Positions 1-5,554 of a stretch of 5,630 nucleotides of DNA are shown here, piece by piece. Under the pieces are notes generated by a model. The model was given only the letters and a program-made list of their open reading frames with translations. It was not told the DNA's origin and ran no database searches. The DNA lies in assembly GCA_045118955.1 (NCBI GenBank), contig JBGVKB010000021.1, forward strand, positions 1-5,630. Direction: 5' to 3'. Made by a program: the position numbers and the translations under genes. The number at the start of each line of letters is the position of its first letter. The first letter of the stretch is position 1. The DNA is from SFJ001 sp045118955. GTDB taxonomy: Bacteria; Bacillota; Clostridia; Oscillospirales; Ruminococcaceae.

Positions 1-26
1 TTCGCCGGGGTTTGGGTTTTTTTTTT
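1..26 (+). terminator. possible 3' half of an upstream intrinsic terminator
   Basis: A G-rich arm (1-16, ending in GGGG, TTT, GGG) runs directly into ten consecutive T residues at 17-26, which is how the downstream half of a rho-independent terminator looks. The matching upstream arm would lie before the window, so the hairpin cannot be seen. It could equally be a chance T run. Confidence 0.25.
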
Positions 27-87
27 CCGTGTAAATTTGAAGGCGGGGGAACGGGGCGTTTTTGGGGGCGGAGGGCCCCCCGCCCGC

Positions 88-112
88 TCTGCTGTACCGT
101 GGGCACAGCAGA
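88..112 (+). repeat. 8-bp inverted repeat in the mglB leader
   Basis: TCTGCTGT (88-95) and ACAGCAGA (105-112) are exact reverse complements around a 9-base loop. A second hairpin follows within four bases, and no T tract follows, so it is not a terminator. In RNA this would be a leader stem; its function is unknown. Confidence 0.5.
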
Positions 113-115
113 CAA

Positions 116-134
116 GCTGCCCGCAAGGGGCGGC
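116..134 (+). repeat. hairpin with a GCAA (GNRA) tetraloop
   Basis: GCTGCCC (116-122) pairs with GGG (127-129) plus CGGC (131-134) around the loop GCAA, with one bulged G at 130 and one G-U pair. A GNRA loop on a seven-pair stem is a stable RNA element. Hairpins are common by chance in DNA this GC-rich, so the functional meaning is uncertain. Confidence 0.4.
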
Positions 135-216
135 ATGGCGCACCTGAGTTGGTTCTGCCGGCTGTCGGTCTTGGCCGCGGCGATCGGCCGGGCATCTGTT
201 CTCCCCGCCTGTTTGG

Positions 217-240
217 GCGCACCGTGCATCGGCGGTGCGC
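217..240 (+). repeat. perfect 8-bp GC-rich hairpin in the leader
   Basis: GCGCACCG (217-224) and CGGTGCGC (233-240) are exact reverse complements around the 8-base loop TGCATCGG. There is no following T run, so it is not an intrinsic terminator on either strand. It may be a leader RNA stem or a protein-binding dyad. Confidence 0.5.
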
Positions 241-316
241 AGCCGGGCGCGAAAGGGGAGGGCGCCGCCCCGCCGCCCGCTGAGGAGGGACAGGCCGCCG
301 GATGAGCAAATATCGT

Positions 317-331
317 TTCAATTGTATTGAA
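317..331. promoter_or_regulatory. perfect palindrome next to the mglB ribosome binding site
   Basis: TTCAATTGTATTGAA consists of two 6-base arms, TTCAAT and ATTGAA, around TGT. It is AT-rich inside a very GC-rich leader, and its last base is the first base of the mglB Shine-Dalgarno sequence. Such a dyad could be an operator for a sugar-responsive repressor or a weak RNA hairpin modulating ribosome access. It does not match the CcpA cre consensus or a LacI-type site with a central CG. The dyad is seen directly; the role is inference. Confidence 0.45.
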
Positions 332-338
332 GGAGAGG
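331..338 (+). promoter_or_regulatory. mglB ribosome binding site
   Basis: AGGAGAGG lies 8 bases before the ATG at 347. It decides the start: the in-frame ATG at 302 would add 15 non-hydrophobic residues in front of an otherwise perfect lipoprotein signal peptide. Confidence 0.85.
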
Positions 339-346
339 ATTTACAC

Positions 347-1342
347 ATGAAGAAACTGATCGCTATCATGCTGGTGGCTGTTCTGGCTCTGTCCATGGTC
401 GCCTGCGGCGGCTCCGCTTCCAGCACCCCTGCCTCTGAGGCTGTCTCCAACGTGGCCGAGGCCGGCGCTTCCGTGGGCGTCTGCATCTACAAGTTCGACG
501 ACAACTTCATGACCCTGTACCGCAACGCCCTGGAGGCCGACCTGAAGGCCATGGGCTATGAGGTCACCATCGTGGACGGCAAGAACGACCAGGCTACCCA
601 GTCCGAGCAGGTCGACACCTTCATCTCTCAGGGCGTTGACGTTCTGGTCATGAACCTGGTGCAGTCCACCGCCGCTTCCACCATCATCGACAAGGCCAAG
701 GCTGCTGACATCCCCGTGGTGTTCATCAACCGTGAGCCCACCGCCGAGGATCTGTCCCTGTACGAGAAGTGCTGCTACGTTGGCGCCGATGCCCGTCAGT
801 CCGGCACCTTCCAGGGCGAGATCATCGCTGAGACCGCCAACAAGGGCGACTTCAACGGCAACGGCGTTGTCGATTACGTCATGATCATGGGCGACCCCGA
901 GAACGTTGATGCTCAGTACCGCACCGAGTACTCCATCAAGGCTCTGGAGGATGCCGGTCTGTCCGTCAACAAGCTGTTCGAGCAGCGCGGTGACTGGGAT
1001 CAGGCCAAGGGCCAGGAGCTGGCTGCCAACGCTCTGACCCAGTTCGGCGATGAGGTCGACGTCATCTTCTGCAACAACGATGCCATGGCTCTGGGCGCTG
1101 CTCAGGCCATCACCGCCGCCGGCCGCACCGTGGGCCAGGACATCTACCTGGTGGGTGTCGACGCTCTGGAGGAGGCTGTCGAGATGGTCAACAACGGCAC
1201 CATGACCGGTACCGTTCTGAACGACGCTGAGGGCCAGGCCAGTCAGGCTGCCGAGTGCGTCAAGGTCTTTGTCGAGGGCGGCCTGTGCGAGGACGACGGC
1301 GACAAGAACTACACCGTTGACTACGTGAAGGTCACCGGCTGA
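347..1342 (+). CDS. mglB: galactose/glucose-binding lipoprotein MglB
   Basis: This is the substrate-binding protein of the Mgl ABC importer. It captures galactose, glucose or methyl-galactoside outside the cell and delivers it to MglC/MglA. The 331 residues begin with a lipoprotein signal peptide (1-19, lipobox M-V-A with Cys20 as lipidation site), a short Ser/Ala/Glu linker, and a periplasmic-binding fold from about residue 43. Compared from memory with E. coli MglB, most sugar-binding residues are present: D52 and F54 (D14, F16), N128 (N91), D188 and R192 (D154, R158), W217 (W183), N244 (N211), D272 (D236) and N292 (N256). The H152 position is Asn186. An EF-hand-like calcium loop is visible (D168, N170, N172, D176), with D238 where E. 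coli has Glu205. Five non-lipidated cysteines, including the adjacent pair 142-143, fit an anaerobe. Codon use is strongly biased, suggesting high expression. A terminator separates it from mglA. Confidence 0.95.
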   Translation: MKKLIAIMLVAVLALSMVACGGSASSTPASEAVSNVAEAGASVGVCIYKFDDNFMTLYRNALEADLKAMGYEVTIVDGKNDQATQSEQVDTFISQGVDVLVMNLVQSTAASTIIDKAKAADIPVVFINREPTAEDLSLYEKCCYVGADARQSGTFQGEIIAETANKGDFNGNGVVDYVMIMGDPENVDAQYRTEYSIKALEDAGLSVNKLFEQRGDWDQAKGQELAANALTQFGDEVDVIFCNNDAMALGAAQAITAAGRTVGQDIYLVGVDALEEAVEMVNNGTMTGTVLNDAEGQASQAAECVKVFVEGGLCEDDGDKNYTVDYVKVTG

Positions 1343-1406
1343 TCAATGCACAACAAGCTCTTGCGGCAGAGCGAAAAATGACGTTCTAATGTAAAGAGCG
1401 AAGAAG

Positions 1407-1442
1407 TTGCGTGCGTGGGCGTGGCCTACGCACGCAATTTTT
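1407..1442 (+). terminator. intrinsic terminator between mglB and mglA (probable attenuator)
   Basis: TTGCGTGCGT (1407-1416) pairs perfectly with ACGCACGCAA (1428-1437). G1417-U1427, G1418-C1426 and G1419-C1425 extend this to 13 pairs with a 5-base loop (CGTGG), and T5 follows at 1438-1442. It sits 64 bases after the mglB stop and 25 bases before the mglA start, inside an operon whose products form one complex. Partial read-through would make binding protein in excess over ATPase and permease, a common arrangement for ABC importers. Confidence 0.88.
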
Positions 1443-1454
1443 GGAATTTATGGT

Positions 1455-1461
1455 AAGGAGG
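1455..1461 (+). promoter_or_regulatory. mglA ribosome binding site
   Basis: AAGGAGG is 6 bases before the ATG at 1468. It places the start after the intergenic terminator and rules out the in-frame GTG at 1411, which lies inside the terminator stem. Confidence 0.88.
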
Positions 1462-1467
1462 AACAAC

Positions 1468-2979
1468 ATGTCTGAGTATCGTTTGGAGATGCGCGGCGTT
1501 GTCAAGACGTTCCCCGGCGTCAAGGCGCTGGACCATGCGCAGCTCAAACTGAGACCCGGCACGGTCCATGCCCTGATGGGCGAAAACGGCGCAGGCAAAT
1601 CGACCATGATGAAGTGCATGTTCGGCATCTATAAGATGGACGAAGGCGAGATCTGGTACGAGGGCGAGAAGGTGAGCATCACCGACCCGCTGGATGCGCT
1701 GAACCGCGGCATCGCCATGGTGCATCAGGAGCTGCAGCCCGTGCCTGCCCGCAGCGTGGCCGAGAACATCTATCTGGGCCGCTACCCCACCAAAAAGATC
1801 GGCCCTGTGTCGGTGGTGGATCACGACAAGATGTACGCCGACACCGCCGAGCTGCTGAAAAAGGTGCGCATGAACTTCGACCCCAAGCAGAAGCTGGGCG
1901 AGCTGAGCACCTCGCAGATGCAGCTTGTGGAGATCGCCAAGGCGGTCAGCGCCAACTGCAAGGTCCTGATCCTGGACGAGCCTACCTCGTCCCTGACCTC
2001 CAACGAGGTCGAGGCCCTGTTCACCATCATCAACGACCTGCGCAGTCAGGGCGTTTCCATCGTCTACATCAGCCATAAGATGGACGAGATCCTGCGCATT
2101 TCCGACGAAGTCACCATCATGCGCGACGGCCAGTACATCGGCACCTGGGACTGCAAGGGCCTGACCACCGACTTCATCATCACCAAGATGGTGGGCCGTG
2201 AGCTGAGCAACCTGTACCCTGTGCGCGAGAACATCCCCAGCGATGAGGTGGTTCTGAAGGTGGAGGACTTCACCTCCATCCATTCCCGCAGCTTCCGCCA
2301 CTGCAGCTTCGAGCTGCACAAGGGCGAGATCCTGGGCGTTGCCGGTCTGGTGGGCGCCCAGCGCACCGAGCTGATGGAGGGCATCTTCGGCATCCGCGCC
2401 CACACCGCGGGCACCATCACCTACAAGGGCGAGGAGGTCAAGATCACCCGCCCTGCCGACGCCATCAAGAAGGGCATCGCCCTGCTCACCGAGGATCGCC
2501 GTGCCACCGGCATTCTGGGCGTGCTGAGCGTGGCCGACAACATCTCCGTTTCCAGTCTGGACAAGTACCTGAAGGCCGGCATCATGATCGATGACAAGGC
2601 CATTCTGCAGCTGGTTCAGGAGAACAAGGAGAAGATGGCCATCAAGGTGCCCAGCCCCAAGACCGCCATCCGCAGCCTGTCCGGCGGCAACCAGCAGAAG
2701 GTGCTGATCGCCCGCTGGCTGGCCAACAACCCGGACGTTCTGATCCTGGACGAGCCGACCCGCGGCATCGACGTGGGCGCCAAGTACGAGATCTACTGCA
2801 TCATCGCCGACCTGGCCAAACAGGGCAAGAGCATCATCATGATCTCCTCCGAGATGAGCGAGATCATCGGTATGTCCGACCGTGTTATGGTCATGTGCGA
2901 CGGCCGCATCACCGGCTTTGTGCCCGGCAAGGAGGCCACGCAGGAAAACATCATGGCTTACGCCACTCAATTTGAATAA
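1468..2979 (+). CDS. mglA: galactose/methyl-galactoside ABC importer ATPase MglA
   Basis: This cytoplasmic ATPase powers galactose import through MglC. Its 503 residues match the usual two-domain sugar ATPase (E. coli MglA is 506). Domain 1 (about 4-245) has Walker A GENGAGKST (38-46, K44), Q-loop Gln87, a signature region LSTSQMQ (146-152) in place of LSGGQ, Walker B LILDE (167-171, E171) and switch His203. Domain 2 (about 262-500) has a degenerate P-loop, GLVGAQRT (293-300), with Arg299 where Lys is expected. It also has the family motif TEDRR (341-345), signature LSGGNQQK (404-411), Walker B LILDE (425-429), and ISSEM (459-463) where the switch His would be. Both departures in domain 2 are normal for MglA/RbsA/XylG-type proteins. 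The mglC start lies 15 bases after the stop, so the two are surely co-transcribed. Transcription from mglB must pass the 1407-1442 terminator to reach this gene. Confidence 0.96.
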   Translation: MSEYRLEMRGVVKTFPGVKALDHAQLKLRPGTVHALMGENGAGKSTMMKCMFGIYKMDEGEIWYEGEKVSITDPLDALNRGIAMVHQELQPVPARSVAENIYLGRYPTKKIGPVSVVDHDKMYADTAELLKKVRMNFDPKQKLGELSTSQMQLVEIAKAVSANCKVLILDEPTSSLTSNEVEALFTIINDLRSQGVSIVYISHKMDEILRISDEVTIMRDGQYIGTWDCKGLTTDFIITKMVGRELSNLYPVRENIPSDEVVLKVEDFTSIHSRSFRHCSFELHKGEILGVAGLVGAQRTELMEGIFGIRAHTAGTITYKGEEVKITRPADAIKKGIALLTEDRRATGILGVLSVADNISVSSLDKYLKAGIMIDDKAILQLVQENKEKMAIKVPSPKTAIRSLSGGNQQKVLIARWLANNPDVLILDEPTRGIDVGAKYEIYCIIADLAKQGKSIIMISSEMSEIIGMSDRVMVMCDGRITGFVPGKEATQENIMAYATQFE

Positions 2980-2984
2980 GGGGG
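2978..2984 (+). promoter_or_regulatory. mglC ribosome binding site overlapping the mglA stop codon
   Basis: AAGGGGG begins inside the mglA TAA and lies 10 bases before a GTG codon at 2995. No in-frame ATG exists near it; the first internal Met codons fall within the first membrane helix. The GTG is therefore the best start, and translation is probably coupled to mglA. Confidence 0.7.
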
Positions 2985-2994
2985 TCGCCTGACC

Positions 2995-3990
2995 GTGGAA
3001 AAGCTGAATGCGAAATCGGTAAAATCGTTCCTGGGCAACAACGCCATCATCATCATGATGGTGCTCATCGCCATCGGCGTTGGCATTGCCCGTCCCAACT
3101 TCTTCTCTGTGAATAACTTCATCAACCTGATGAAGAACACCTCCATCCGCTACATCATCGCGCTGGGCATCTCCGGCTGCCTGATCACCACCGGCAACGA
3201 CCTGAGTGCCGGCCGTACCGCGGGCTTTGCCGCCTGCCTGGCCGCCATCCTGCTGCAGCGCGGCGACTACAGCGGCCGCTTCTACCCCAATATGCCTGAG
3301 CTGCCCATCCCTGTGGTTCTGATCATCGTCATGGCCATCTGCGCCGTCATCGGTCTGATCAATGGTATGGTGGTCTCCTACCTGAAGGTTCAGCCCTTCA
3401 TCGCCACTCTGGGTATGCAGACCATCGTTTACGGCATCTGCCTGGTGTACACCGGCGCCAACCCCATCGGCGGCCTGCGCGCCGACTTCACCGACATTGC
3501 CAACAAGGGCGTGTTTGACACCAAGTTCTCCTACATCTTCCTGTACGCCATCGTGATCTGCGCCTTCATGTGGTTCCTGTACAACAAGACCCGTCACGGC
3601 AAGTACATGTACGCCATCGGCGGCAACGAGAACGCGGCCGAGGTGGCCGGCGTCAACGTGGCCAAGACCAAGATCCGCATCTACATGCTGGCTTCCGCCC
3701 TGTTTGCCGTGGCCGGCTTCCTGCTGGCCGCCAAGTCCGGCGGCGCTTCGGTCAACACCGCCATGAGCTATGAGCTGGACGCCATCGCTGCCTGTACCAT
3801 CGGCGGCGTGTCCACCACTGGCGGCGTGGGCACCGTTTCCGGCATCTTCGTGGGCGTTCTGGTCTTCGAGCTGCTGAAGGTCGCCATGCAGTTCATGGGC
3901 GTCGAGACCAGCTTCACCTACATCGTTCAGGGTCTGGTCATCATCGTGGCCGTTGCCATGGACATCCGTAAGTACCTGGCCAAGAAGTAA
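2995..3990 (+). CDS. mglC: galactose/methyl-galactoside ABC importer permease MglC
   Basis: This is the membrane channel subunit of the Mgl importer, presumably working as a dimer with MglA on the inner face. It starts with GTG and has 331 residues, close to the 336 of E. coli MglC. Hydrophobic segments fall roughly at 16-32, 52-66, 72-88, 104-128, 133-153, 180-196, 229-247, 262-273, 276-297 and 306-323, consistent with the many-helix BPD_transp_2 family. Recognisable motifs are GNDLSAGR (67-74), GLINGM (120-125), KVQPFIATLG (131-140), the cytoplasmic coupling region AIGGNENAAEVAGVNV (207-222), and YELDAIAACTIGG (259-271) with GGVGT (276-280). All are conserved in galactose/ribose-type permeases and agree with MglC specifically. 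A short positively charged tail (RKYLAKK) ends the protein on the cytoplasmic side. It is the last gene of the mgl operon, and a terminator follows 26 bases later. Confidence 0.95.
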   Translation: MEKLNAKSVKSFLGNNAIIIMMVLIAIGVGIARPNFFSVNNFINLMKNTSIRYIIALGISGCLITTGNDLSAGRTAGFAACLAAILLQRGDYSGRFYPNMPELPIPVVLIIVMAICAVIGLINGMVVSYLKVQPFIATLGMQTIVYGICLVYTGANPIGGLRADFTDIANKGVFDTKFSYIFLYAIVICAFMWFLYNKTRHGKYMYAIGGNENAAEVAGVNVAKTKIRIYMLASALFAVAGFLLAAKSGGASVNTAMSYELDAIAACTIGGVSTTGGVGTVSGIFVGVLVFELLKVAMQFMGVETSFTYIVQGLVIIVAVAMDIRKYLAKK

Positions 3991-4004
3991 TTTTTCGCCT
4001 CTCC

Positions 4005-4033
4005 TTGAATCCTTCGGTCTCCTGTCCTATAAT
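4005..4033 (+). promoter_or_regulatory. SigA-type promoter nested in the mglC terminator
   Basis: TTGAAT (4005-4010) and a perfect TATAAT (4028-4033) are separated by 17 bp, and transcription would begin near 4040. The -10 box is in the loop of the terminator at 4017-4052. The new transcript would start within the 3' arm and could not re-form the hairpin. It would carry the AAGGAG site at 4065 and the two following genes. The spacing and boxes are seen directly; activity is inferred. Confidence 0.65.
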
Positions 4034-4052
4034 TGGGGCAGGAGACTTTTTT
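4017..4052 (+). terminator. intrinsic terminator of the mgl operon
   Basis: GTCTCCTGTCC (4017-4027) pairs with GGGCAGGAGAC (4036-4046), giving 11 pairs with one G-U, around the loop TATAATTG. Six T residues (4047-4052) follow. It ends the transcript 62 bases after the mglC stop. Confidence 0.9.
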
Positions 4053-4064
4053 GTATGATCCCAT

Positions 4065-4070
4065 AAGGAG
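4065..4070 (+). promoter_or_regulatory. ribosome binding site of the 89-residue protein
   Basis: AAGGAG is 6 bases before the ATG at 4077 and 12 bases before the second ATG at 4083, which favours the first as the start. Confidence 0.75.
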
Positions 4071-4076
4071 CAGAAA

Positions 4077-4346
4077 ATGAACATGCAGAACCCCGACCTG
4101 ACCCCGGAGCAGCGCGAGGCCGAGCTGGCACGCCGTGAGGCGGAGCTGGCTGAAAAGGAAGCTCAATTCGAGGAAAAAAAGAAGCGTCTGCTGGACAACG
4201 GCGACCCCGCCTTCAAAAACGCGAAGGAACACGTATACGACAAGATCCCCCTGACCGTACACCAGATGGACATCATCATCGGTGTGCTGCTGGCGGCGAT
4301 CGTGGTGTTTTTGGTGCTGGGCGTCCTCGTGGGCAACGCCGGCTGA
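4077..4346 (+). CDS. small tail-anchored coiled-coil membrane protein, function unknown
   Basis: I do not recognise this 89-residue protein. Its N-terminal half is highly charged and helical, with three exact heptads, REAELAR (13-19), REAELAE (20-26) and KEAQFEE (27-33), followed by a lysine-rich patch (34-37), which suggests a short coiled coil. A linker (about 40-64) contains DNGDP and YDKIPLTVHQMD. One strong hydrophobic segment (about 66-86) ends three residues before the C-terminus. There is no signal peptide, so the likely topology is coiled coil in the cytoplasm with a C-terminal membrane anchor. It has a good ribosome binding site and a plausible promoter of its own. It ends 24 bases before the reductase start, so the two are probably co-transcribed. 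It could be an oligomerising membrane scaffold or recruiter, but that is a guess. That it is a real gene is fairly secure from its RBS, codon use and coherent domain layout. Confidence 0.78.
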   Translation: MNMQNPDLTPEQREAELARREAELAEKEAQFEEKKKRLLDNGDPAFKNAKEHVYDKIPLTVHQMDIIIGVLLAAIVVFLVLGVLVGNAG

Positions 4347-4370
4347 GAGACCCTGCGGAGGTGAAAAAGC

Positions 4371-5378
4371 ATGGAATACCGTGAACTTGGCAAGACCGGG
4401 CTGCGCATCTCGCGGGTCGGCCTGGGCGGCATCCCCATCCAGCGCATCGACGCGGCGGGCACCGGGGAGCTGGTGCGCGGCCTGATGGACGCGGGGGTGA
4501 ACTATGTGGACACCGCCCGCGGCTATACGGTCAGCGAGGAGTATCTGGGCGAGGCGCTGGAGGGCGTGCGTGACCGCTGGGTGGTGGCCACCAAGAGTAT
4601 GGCCCGCACCCGCGAGGAGATGGCGCGGGACATCGAGATCAGCCTGAAGAACCTGCGCACCGGGTACATCGACCTGTATCAGGTGCACAACCCCACCGTG
4701 GCGCAGCTTGAGCAGGTGGCGGCTCCGGGCGGCGCGCTGGAGGCACTGCAGGAGGCCCGCGCCGCCGGCAAGATCGGACACATCGGCGTGACCGCCCACT
4801 CCACCGCGGTGTTCGAGCTGGCGCTGCGCATGGACTGGGTGGAGACGATCATGTTCCCCTACAACATCGTGGAGACTCAGGGCGAGGCGCTGATGCGCGC
4901 CGCCGCCGCACAGGGCGTGGGCTTCATCGCCATGAAGCCGCTGGCGGGCGGCGCCATCGAGGACGCGGCGCTGGCCATGCGCTTTCTGGCGGCCCAGCCG
5001 GAGGTGGACGTGATCATCCCCGGCATGGCCGACCTCCGCGAGGCAGAGGTGAACCTGACCGCCGCCGCCGACACCGCGCCCCTCACCGCCGAGGAGCAGG
5101 CCGCCATGGAGCGCATCCGCCGGCAGCTTGGCACCCGGTTCTGCCGCCGCTGCAACTACTGCGCCCCCTGCACGGCGGGCATCAGCATCCCGGCGGTGTT
5201 CCTGATGCAGGGCTACCTGACCCGTTACGGTCTGGGCGACTGGGCGCGCGCCCGCTACGCGGCCATGCCCGTCAAGGCCTCAGCCTGCGTGGAGTGCGGC
5301 GTCTGCGAGACCCGCTGCCCCTACGAACTGCCCATCCGCCAGATGCTCAAGCAGGCCGCCGAGCAGTTCGGCGAGTGA
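4371..5378 (+). CDS. aldo/keto reductase with C-terminal iron-sulfur (ferredoxin-like) domain
   Basis: This is a 335-residue cytoplasmic oxidoreductase of the COG1453 type: an aldo/keto reductase barrel fused to an iron-sulfur tail. The barrel (about 1-250) starts with the typical YRELGKTGLRISRVGLGG (3-20) and shows the complete catalytic tetrad Asp47, Tyr52, Lys75 and His106. A region near IIPGMAD (215-221) sits where the family binds the phosphate end of NAD(P)H. The tail has two four-cysteine motifs: C258-x2-C261-x2-C264-x2-C267 and C306-x2-C309-x2-C312-x3-C316-Pro. All eight cysteines are present, so two [4Fe-4S] clusters are plausible. The substrate cannot be read from the sequence; the family is annotated broadly as reductases of carbonyl compounds. 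The start ATG follows GGAGGTG (4357-4363) by 7 bases. Codon use differs from mglBAC, with many GCG alanine codons, suggesting lower expression. It is the second gene of its operon and is followed by a GC-rich terminator. Confidence 0.93.
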   Translation: MEYRELGKTGLRISRVGLGGIPIQRIDAAGTGELVRGLMDAGVNYVDTARGYTVSEEYLGEALEGVRDRWVVATKSMARTREEMARDIEISLKNLRTGYIDLYQVHNPTVAQLEQVAAPGGALEALQEARAAGKIGHIGVTAHSTAVFELALRMDWVETIMFPYNIVETQGEALMRAAAAQGVGFIAMKPLAGGAIEDAALAMRFLAAQPEVDVIIPGMADLREAEVNLTAAADTAPLTAEEQAAMERIRRQLGTRFCRRCNYCAPCTAGISIPAVFLMQGYLTRYGLGDWARARYAAMPVKASACVECGVCETRCPYELPIRQMLKQAAEQFGE

Positions 5379-5418
5379 CCCGCGCGGTCAGACACAGCGA
5401 GCATAAAAGCGTATACGA

Positions 5419-5468
5419 ACACTCCCCCGCGCGCCCGATGATTCAGGCGGCGCGGGGGTGTGTTGTTT
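5419..5468 (+). terminator. terminator-like hairpin after the reductase gene
   Basis: CCCCCGCGC (5424-5432) pairs exactly with GCGCGGGGG (5450-5458). ACA (5419-5421) with TGT (5459-5461) extends it across a 2-base bulge, and an inner GCC/GGC pairing is possible. The following TGTTGTTT is T-rich but interrupted, so termination may be less efficient than at the two mgl terminators. Confidence 0.68.
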
Positions 5469-5493
5469 GCCGGCGGGGCAGGCGACGCCCCAT

Positions 5494-5522
5494 TTGACGA
5501 AACGCCCCGGGGGCGTTATAAT
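5494..5522 (+). promoter_or_regulatory. strong SigA-type promoter of the tRNA-Pro gene
   Basis: TTGACG (5494-5499) and TATAAT (5517-5522) are 17 bp apart, which is 11 of 12 consensus bases with ideal spacing. Transcription would start near 5529, about 26 bases before the mature tRNA. The stretch after the -10 box becomes GC-rich, as is common for growth-rate-regulated stable RNA promoters. Confidence 0.85.
5501..5517. repeat. perfect palindrome filling the promoter spacer
   Basis: AACGCCCC (5501-5508) and GGGGCGTT (5510-5517) are exact reverse complements around one G. The dyad covers almost the whole -35/-10 spacer and shares one base with the -10 box. No T run follows, so a terminator is unlikely. 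It could be an operator or a chance GC-rich dyad. Confidence 0.5.
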
Positions 5523-5531
5523 AAGAGCGCA

Positions 5532-5546
5532 CGGTCACTGTGACCG
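5532..5546. repeat. perfect palindrome in the tRNA 5' leader
   Basis: CGGTCAC (5532-5538) and GTGACCG (5540-5546) are exact reverse complements around a T. The dyad begins about three bases after the predicted transcription start and ends 8 bases before the mature tRNA. It could be an operator in the initial transcribed region or a leader hairpin affecting RNase P processing. Confidence 0.5.
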
Positions 5547-5554
5547 ACCGATCA

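Larger units (their letters stand above)
1..346. other. GC-rich leader region without a credible gene
   Basis: I see no believable coding region here. The open frames translate to low-complexity Gly/Ala/Pro/Arg-rich peptides without family features, and the one closest to mglB (ATG at 302) is only an N-terminal extension of mglB. The region starts with a G-rich stretch and a T10 run (17-26), then turns very GC-rich and rich in short inverted repeats (88-112, 116-134, 173-189, 217-240), and becomes AT-rich just before mglB (about 308-346). I found no convincing -35/-10 pair, so the mglB promoter is either divergent from consensus or lies upstream of the window. The leader may be an untranslated mRNA region, but that is inference. 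Confidence 0.6.

Noticed and set aside
64..87. GGGCGG/CCGCCC inverted repeat as a terminator.
   Set aside because: No T run follows on either strand, and such repeats are expected by chance in this composition.
12..305. A 97-residue plus-strand frame in the leader.
   Set aside because: It lacks a ribosome binding site, begins within the T10 region, and its Gly/Ala/Pro/Arg-rich product resembles translated GC-rich non-coding DNA.
302..346. ATG at 302 as the start of mglB, with a GAGGAGGG upstream at 282-289.
   Set aside because: It would bury the lipoprotein signal peptide behind 15 polar residues. The ATG at 347 has a well-spaced Shine-Dalgarno sequence and a normal MKKL start.
1361..1390. 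Possible promoter for mglA (TTGCGG, 18 bp, TCTAAT).
   Set aside because: The -35 match is poor, and transcripts would begin about 10 bases before a strong terminator, so it would contribute little.
2344..2367. Loss of the Walker A lysine in the second ATPase domain of MglA (Arg299).
   Set aside because: A degenerate second P-loop is normal in MglA/RbsA-type ATPases; E. coli MglA has the same arrangement.
1426..3597. A 723-residue open frame on the minus strand across mglA and mglC.
   Set aside because: It is rich in Asp, His, Gly, Val, Ala and Gln, the typical antisense image of GC-rich C-ending codons. The opposite strand carries two certain genes with full motifs.
3927..4799. A 290-residue minus-strand frame spanning the end of mglC, the terminator and the reductase start.
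   Set aside because: It runs through a clear terminator and promoter, has no family features, and mirrors two supported plus-strand genes.
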